Assembly (NCBI GenBank): GCA_902611845.1
Contig: CACMAX010000004.1
Location: 55,654 to 119,653 of the forward strand
DNA length: 64,000 bases
Source: an uncultured Pelagibacteraceae bacterium
GTDB taxonomy: Bacteria; Pseudomonadota; Alphaproteobacteria; Pelagibacterales; Pelagibacteraceae
Direction of reading: 5' to 3'
Shown in pieces: positions 57,646 to 64,000 of the stretch. The notes beneath the pieces were generated by a model that was given only the letters and a program-made list of their open reading frames with translations, made no database searches and was not told the DNA's origin. The stretch's first letter is position 1. Each line of letters starts with the position of its first letter. The translations under genes were made by a program, and so were the position numbers.

Positions 57646-58298
57646 CAGTAATTTTTTTTTCTAAAATATAAATATATTAAAAAAATGGAAACAGCTAATG
57701 AAAACCATGTAAGAGCATACTTTAAGTGGTTGTTTGAAATATTGGCTCCAATTTGTTTTGACTGAGGGTAAATTCCTTCCTGCTTGCTAATATTGTTGAT
57801 AATGAATGGAGAAAATTCTTTACCTGTATAGGTCAATAAATCTTCATCTTTAAGCGTGAACCAATAATTCTTATTTACGTCATTATCTGGCTTGAAATAA
57901 TTAAATTTGCTTTTTAATTTTAAAACTCCCTCAAATTTACTTTCATTTGAAACATACTTTTTAGATTTAAAATCTCTTGGAACCCAACCCCGATTTATTA
58001 AATAGCTTTTATTGTTGATGCTAACTGGATTTACAATGTCAAATCCTGGCTCTCCTTTTTCATTTAAAGAATATAAATAAATTATTTTTGAATTATCTAA
58101 TATTCCTTCAAATTTGATTTTTTTAAAGTTAATTGGATTACTTCCATTAAATTCTACTGGATCACTTTTTAAAGATTGGTCGATTGAATTTATTAAATCA
58201 AGCTTCCAGTTTAGTCTTATAATTTGCCAAGTACCTAATGCCAAAAAAACTAAAATAAAAAAGTATACAAAAATTGAAAAAGATAGCTTATTTTTCAA
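57645..58298 (-). CDS. surf1: SURF1-family cytochrome oxidase assembly protein
   Basis: 217 aa. One membrane helix at each end (IFVYFFILVFLALGTWQIIRL and LTWFSLAVSIFLIYLYF) with a periplasmic domain between; LGTWQIIRLNWK and YLINRGWVPRD are the usual motifs. It helps put heme a into subunit I. Six bases after ctaE. Confidence 0.94.
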   Translation of the reverse strand: MKNKLSFSIFVYFFILVFLALGTWQIIRLNWKLDLINSIDQSLKSDPVEFNGSNPINFKKIKFEGILDNSKIIYLYSLNEKGEPGFDIVNPVSINNKSYLINRGWVPRDFKSKKYVSNESKFEGVLKLKSKFNYFKPDNDVNKNYWFTLKDEDLLTYTGKEFSPFIINNISKQEGIYPQSKQIGANISNNHLKYALTWFSLAVSIFLIYLYFRKKNY

Positions 58299-58304
58299 GA
58301 ACTA

Positions 58305-59096
58305 TTAACTTCCCCAAATGTAAATAGCTGCAAATAAGAATAACCAGACAACGTCAACAAAGTGCCAGTACCAAGCAGCAGCCTCGAAACCAAAGTGATG
58401 TTCTTTAGTAAAATGTCCTAATTTACCTCTCCATAAGCAAACCGCTAAAAAAATAGTCCCAACTAAAACGTGGAAACCATGAAACCCTGTGGCCATATAG
58501 AATGTAGCTCCATAAATATGACCTGAAAAACTAAATGTAGCGTGTTGGTATTCGTATATTTGCAATAACGTAAAAAATGCTCCTAAAATTACTGTACAGA
58601 TTAGACCATTTATAAATCCTTTTCTATCATCCTCTAATAAAGAATGGTGTGCCCAAGTTACTGTTGTACCAGATAAAAGTAGGACAAGAGTATTTATAAG
58701 TGGGATGTCCCATGGATCAAAAGTTTCAATATCTTTTGGTGGCCATACATTTCCCATGAATTCATTTGGAAACAAACTTGCATCAAAGTATGCCCAAAAC
58801 CATGCAACAAAAAACATTACTTCAGAAGCAATAAATAATGTCATTCCATATCTATGATGAATTTGAACAACAGGTGTATGATGACCTTTGTGCTCAGCTT
58901 CGATTACAACATCTCTAAACCACATAAAGGCACAATAAATTATAAGTAAAAAACCTAAAACCATTGCCCACATAACTTTACTGTGAAAATAATAAACAGA
59001 TCCAACAGCTGTAACTAGTGTTGCTATAGATGTAGCTAGAGGCCAAGGACTAGGGTCAACTAAATGATAATCATGTTTTTGACCAGATGTAGACAT
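58305..59096 (-). CDS. ctaE: Cytochrome c oxidase subunit III
   Basis: 263 aa with seven membrane helices. Seen: HDYHLVDPSPWPL start, HHRYGMTLFIASEVMFFVAWFWAYF (core ASEVMFFVAWFWAYF), TWAHHSL, GFHGFHVLVGTIFL and the last helix WYWHFVDVVWLFLF. No DUF983 gene follows, unlike in some relatives. Confidence 0.97.
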   Translation of the reverse strand: MSTSGQKHDYHLVDPSPWPLATSIATLVTAVGSVYYFHSKVMWAMVLGFLLIIYCAFMWFRDVVIEAEHKGHHTPVVQIHHRYGMTLFIASEVMFFVAWFWAYFDASLFPNEFMGNVWPPKDIETFDPWDIPLINTLVLLLSGTTVTWAHHSLLEDDRKGFINGLICTVILGAFFTLLQIYEYQHATFSFSGHIYGATFYMATGFHGFHVLVGTIFLAVCLWRGKLGHFTKEHHFGFEAAAWYWHFVDVVWLFLFAAIYIWGS

Positions 59097-59101
59097 TTAT
59101 T

Positions 59102-59650
59102 TTAACTCTCTTTTTTTTCGTTTTTATAATATTCAGATGAGAAAAAAGTATATGACATAGTAACATCTTCAACTCTAGATGTTTTTGGATCATTTACTAA
59201 TTCTGGATCTAAGTAGAATACTAGAGTGTAACTTGCCTTTTCCCCTGGATCTAGTGTTTGTTTTTCAAAGCAAAAACAGCCTAATTTATTAAAATATGCT
59301 CCAAATGATGATGGAGAAACATTATATGTAGCTACAGCAGATGAAATTTCATCTCCCGTGTTTTCCACTTCAAATTTAATTCTGTATACTTTGCCTGGCT
59401 GAACATCCATTGTCTTTTGATCAACATCAAAATTCCAATCAAGAGCACTGTTAACGTTGGTATCTAATCTTACATTTATTTTTTTATCTAAAACTATATT
59501 AGGAGCCTCTTTGGATATTTGTGTTGTTCCACCAAAGCCAGTTACTCTGCAAAATAAATCATACAAAGGCACAGCTGCAAAAGATAATCCCAACATAAAG
59601 ACAAAAATTCCTGCTAGAATTAGTGGAGTTAAAGTATTTTTTTTAATCAT
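59102..59650 (-). CDS. ctaG: Cytochrome c oxidase assembly protein CtaG/Cox11
   Basis: 182 aa. One N-terminal membrane helix, AAVPLYDLFCRVTGFGGTTQ, and the copper site CFCFEKQTL. Delivers copper to the Cu-B site of subunit I. The start overlaps the stop of the 41-codon gene (ATGA). Confidence 0.96.
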   Translation of the reverse strand: MIKKNTLTPLILAGIFVFMLGLSFAAVPLYDLFCRVTGFGGTTQISKEAPNIVLDKKINVRLDTNVNSALDWNFDVDQKTMDVQPGKVYRIKFEVENTGDEISSAVATYNVSPSSFGAYFNKLGCFCFEKQTLDPGEKASYTLVFYLDPELVNDPKTSRVEDVTMSYTFFSSEYYKNEKKES

Positions 59651-59772
59651 AGAGGTCTTTCAAATACTCCAATATTAAATAGTGTGAAAATGAATAAGAA
59701 AACTATAAATGCAACCAAACCAACTGCTGTCCATAAATTTTTCTTTTTTAATTTTTGATCTTTGACTATCAT
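59647..59772 (-). CDS. 41-aa single-helix protein between ctaB and ctaG (CoxF-like position)
   Basis: A small gene found by hand. ATG at 59772 overlaps the ctaB stop (ATGA), and its TGA overlaps the ctaG ATG. The peptide has a basic start (MIVKDQKLKKKNLW), one hydrophobic helix (AVGLVAFIVFLFIFTLFNIG) and ends FERPL. Many alphaproteobacteria have a short helix protein (CoxF) at this place. Double coupling and clean coding form argue that it is real; function in oxidase assembly is inferred from position. Confidence 0.8.
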   Translation of the reverse strand: MIVKDQKLKKKNLWTAVGLVAFIVFLFIFTLFNIGVFERPL

Positions 59773-60677
59773 AAAACTTTATCCACTAAGAAAAAAACAA
59801 ATATTAAAAATAGGTAAATAATTGAATAGCTGAAAATATGTCTAGCTTTCTTTATATTAAATTTTCCAACTTTATAGTTGTAAAGCTGGAAACAAATTAA
59901 ATTATAATAAAATGTAAGTAGCAAGCTAAGTGTTAAGAATACTTCACCAACAAATCCAATGTAATATGGGAAAACAATTGTAGGTATCATTAGCAAAGAA
60001 TAAATTAGAATATTCTTTTTAGTATCCTGAATTCCATTGGTTACTGGAAGCATTGGAATACCTGCTTTTTTATAATCATCAGCTTTGTATAAGCTTAATG
60101 CCCAAAAGTGTGACGGTGTCCAAAAGAAAATTATTAAGAAAAAAGCAATAGACTCCAATGATATAGAATTTGTTGCTATTGCCCATCCAATTACTGGTGG
60201 TAAAGCTCCTGATGCTCCACCTATAACAATATTTTGTGGAGTTTTTCTTTTTAACCAAATTGTATAAACAAATACGTAAAATAATATCGTAAACAATAAT
60301 AGAAATGCTGATAAAGCATTTGTAACAAAGTATAAGCTTACAACTGAAATAACTGACAGAGATGTTCCAAAATATAATGCTTGATTTCTATTCAGCTTTC
60401 CTCTTGGAATTGGACGCAGGCAAGTTCTAGACATTAATTTATCTAAGTCAGCTTCATACCACATGTTAAGTGCTCCCGCTGCTCCAGCGCCAAAGGCTAC
60501 AATTAATATTCCAATAACTGATTGTTGAAATGAAACTGAAGTAGGAGCTGTTAATAGACCAACTGCACATGTGAAAATAACAAGAGACATTACTCTTGGT
60601 TTCATTAACTTTAATAATTCAGTAATAATACCTAGTTCATAATATGATTTTTTTACTTTAGAATACGTCGTAGCCAT
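59769..60677 (-). CDS. ctaB: Protoheme IX farnesyltransferase (heme O synthase)
   Basis: 302 aa, UbiA family with about eight helices. The prenyl diphosphate site is NMWYEADLDKLMSRT (NxxxDxxxD), followed by RPIPRGKL; second site YKADDYKKAGIPM. Adds farnesyl to heme b on the way to heme A for CtaD. Confidence 0.96.
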   Translation of the reverse strand: MATTYSKVKKSYYELGIITELLKLMKPRVMSLVIFTCAVGLLTAPTSVSFQQSVIGILIVAFGAGAAGALNMWYEADLDKLMSRTCLRPIPRGKLNRNQALYFGTSLSVISVVSLYFVTNALSAFLLLFTILFYVFVYTIWLKRKTPQNIVIGGASGALPPVIGWAIATNSISLESIAFFLIIFFWTPSHFWALSLYKADDYKKAGIPMLPVTNGIQDTKKNILIYSLLMIPTIVFPYYIGFVGEVFLTLSLLLTFYYNLICFQLYNYKVGKFNIKKARHIFSYSIIYLFLIFVFFLVDKVL

Positions 60678-60703
60678 TTTAATTTTTATATCTTAAGACG
60701 TTA

Positions 60704-63153
<2,450 letters not shown>

Positions 63154-63177
63154 TTGTTTTCTATATAGATCGAAAAT

Positions 63178-63208
63178 ATTATAAAAAATACTAGAGAATT
63201 CGCGACAA
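63178..63208 (-). promoter_or_regulatory. Predicted promoter of the oxidase operon
   Basis: On the minus strand a perfect TATAAT (63183-63178) lies 30 bases before the ctaC ATG; a TTGTCG -35 candidate (63208-63203) is 19 bases further up, a long but possible spacing. It lies in the gap after rsmE and supports a separate start for ctaC-thrC-prx. Confidence 0.45.
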
Positions 63209-63212
63209 TTTA

Positions 63213-63911
63213 TCAATTTTGCAAATAATTGATCACAGATAACGCGGATATAACTGCAGTTTCAGACCTTAAAATGTTATCACTTAGTTTTATCGATTGA
63301 GACCCTTTAAAGTTTAGAATCTTTTTAATTTCACCGGCTGAATAATCCCCTTCAGGACCAATTAAAAGACAATTGGGTTTTGAATTAGAAATTTTAATTT
63401 TTTTATTATTCGTATTTAAATCTCCAAAAATTAAATTAATCTCTGAATTGCTAGACAGGAATTTATCTAATGATTGAGGTTTTTCAATTGAAGGAATATT
63501 TATTCTATTACTTTGTTCACACGATTCTATAATTATTTTATTTAATCTCTCATTATTTACTTTTCTAACAATTGTCCTTTCAGAAATAATTGGTACAAAT
63601 TTTGTTACTCCAAGCTCAGTTGATTTTTGTATCATGAAGTTAAAGTAATTTGATTTAATGGGTGAGAAGGCTAACCAAATTTCTTGCTCTTTATCTTTTT
63701 GTCTTAACTGTTCAACAACCTTAAAATTTAAGCTGCTTTTTGAAATTTCAGTTACAATTGACTTCCATTCTCCAGATTTATTAAAAACTGAAAAGGTCTC
63801 TCCTTGTTTAATCCTCATTACTTTCAATAAATAATGTGACTGAGACTTAGTTAAATTAGTTTCTAAATTAATTGATAATTTTTCTGGATAAAATATTCTA
63901 ATATTGCTCAT
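63213..63911 (-). CDS. rsmE: 16S rRNA (uracil1498-N3)-methyltransferase
   Basis: 232 aa, SPOUT fold. SHYLLKVMRIKQGE start, WLAFSPIKSNYFNFMIQKSTELGV, IIESCEQSNRINIPSI, and the knot motif LLIGPEGDYSAGEI with ILRSETAVISAL. Methylates the decoding site region. Confidence 0.96.
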   Translation of the reverse strand: MSNIRIFYPEKLSINLETNLTKSQSHYLLKVMRIKQGETFSVFNKSGEWKSIVTEISKSSLNFKVVEQLRQKDKEQEIWLAFSPIKSNYFNFMIQKSTELGVTKFVPIISERTIVRKVNNERLNKIIIESCEQSNRINIPSIEKPQSLDKFLSSNSEINLIFGDLNTNNKKIKISNSKPNCLLIGPEGDYSAGEIKKILNFKGSQSIKLSDNILRSETAVISALSVINYLQN

Positions 63912-63928
63912 TATATTTAAATTAATTT

Positions 63929-64000
63929 ATGAAAAAAATTAAAGCAATCATATTTGATGCATACGGCACCCTATTTGATGTTAATTCTGCAGCTGAAAAA
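63929..64000 (+). CDS. HAD-superfamily hydrolase, N-terminal fragment
   Basis: Only 24 codons are in the window. KAIIFDAYGTLFDV carries the HAD motif I with the nucleophile Asp, and DAYGTLFDV is typical of haloacid dehalogenase type II. Runs off the right edge; divergent from rsmE. Confidence 0.85.
   Translation, partial: MKKIKAIIFDAYGTLFDVNSAAEK

Noticed and set aside
63154..63216. Upstream extension of ctaC to 63216
   Set aside because: It would put 21 residues before a clear signal peptide and pass through the predicted promoter.

Overview
The window looks like a piece of an alphaproteobacterial chromosome of the SAR11 / Pelagibacterales type. This is inferred from very AT-rich DNA, genes packed with overlaps of 1 to 40 bases, alphaproteobacterial gene orders (yqeY-dnaG-rpoD, mutY-DUF721-dsbA-smc, petABC, ctaC-D-B-G-E-surf1, ispH-thrB-rnhA), a CcrM methyltransferase, and a carotenoid-to-retinal cassette (crtI-crtB-crtY-blh). 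No insertion sequence, prophage, CRISPR array or rRNA operon was seen. There is one tRNA gene, tRNA-Gln. No stretch above 300 bases lacks a gene; the longest gaps are about 80 to 120 bases.

Layout. 1-3736 (minus): yqeY, dnaG and the N-terminal part of rpoD, a replication/transcription operon. 3859-8254: carAB. 8257-9866 (minus): an ELM1-like protein and a 2OG-Fe(II) oxygenase-like protein. 9888-12658: trxB, an epimerase/reductase and two small membrane proteins. 12661-13848 (minus): an aspartate-type aminotransferase. 13885-20754: uvrB, a folM-like SDR, an exported hydrolase, folB, uvrC, pgsA. 20751-21632 (minus): ilvE. 21692-24093: a MarR regulator and a two-component pair. 24365-30279: lgt, midA-like, pgeF-like, prs, rplY, pth, ychF. 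30256-32830 (minus): petABC, the cytochrome bc1 complex. 32891-34672: trmL, hemF, greA. 34669-38573 (minus): TPR protein, ispE, tRNA-Gln, cca. 38584-41035: family-4 UDG, rnhB, ccrM. 41032-43145 (minus): FAD monooxygenase and mutY. 43146-49127: dciA-like, dsbA-like, smc, then the F0 part of ATP synthase. 49176-55759: crtI, crtB, crtY, blh, ispH, thrB, rnhA. 55790-63153 (minus): the aa3-type cytochrome oxidase operon ctaC-D-B-small ORF-G-E-surf1, then thrC and a peroxiredoxin. The window ends with rsmE (minus) and the first 24 codons of a HAD hydrolase.

How it fits together. Much of the window serves membrane energetics: complex III, complex IV with its assembly factors, the F0 motor, and enzymes that make retinal for a rhodopsin encoded elsewhere. 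ispH, which makes the isoprenoid precursors, overlaps the end of blh and appears translationally coupled to it. DNA repair is well represented (UvrB, UvrC, MutY, UDG, two RNases H).

Most notable observations: a DnaG primase that has lost three of four zinc ligands; an SMC protein of only 857 residues with no visible hinge domain; a perfect palindrome carrying two GANTC sites inside the predicted ccrM promoter; a tRNA-Gln whose CCA end lies 3 bases before the start codon of the CCA-adding enzyme; a 41-codon gene between ctaB and ctaG; and mutY and the dciA-like gene starting back to back from one CATATG with no bases between them. All functions come from reading motifs by eye; no database search was run.
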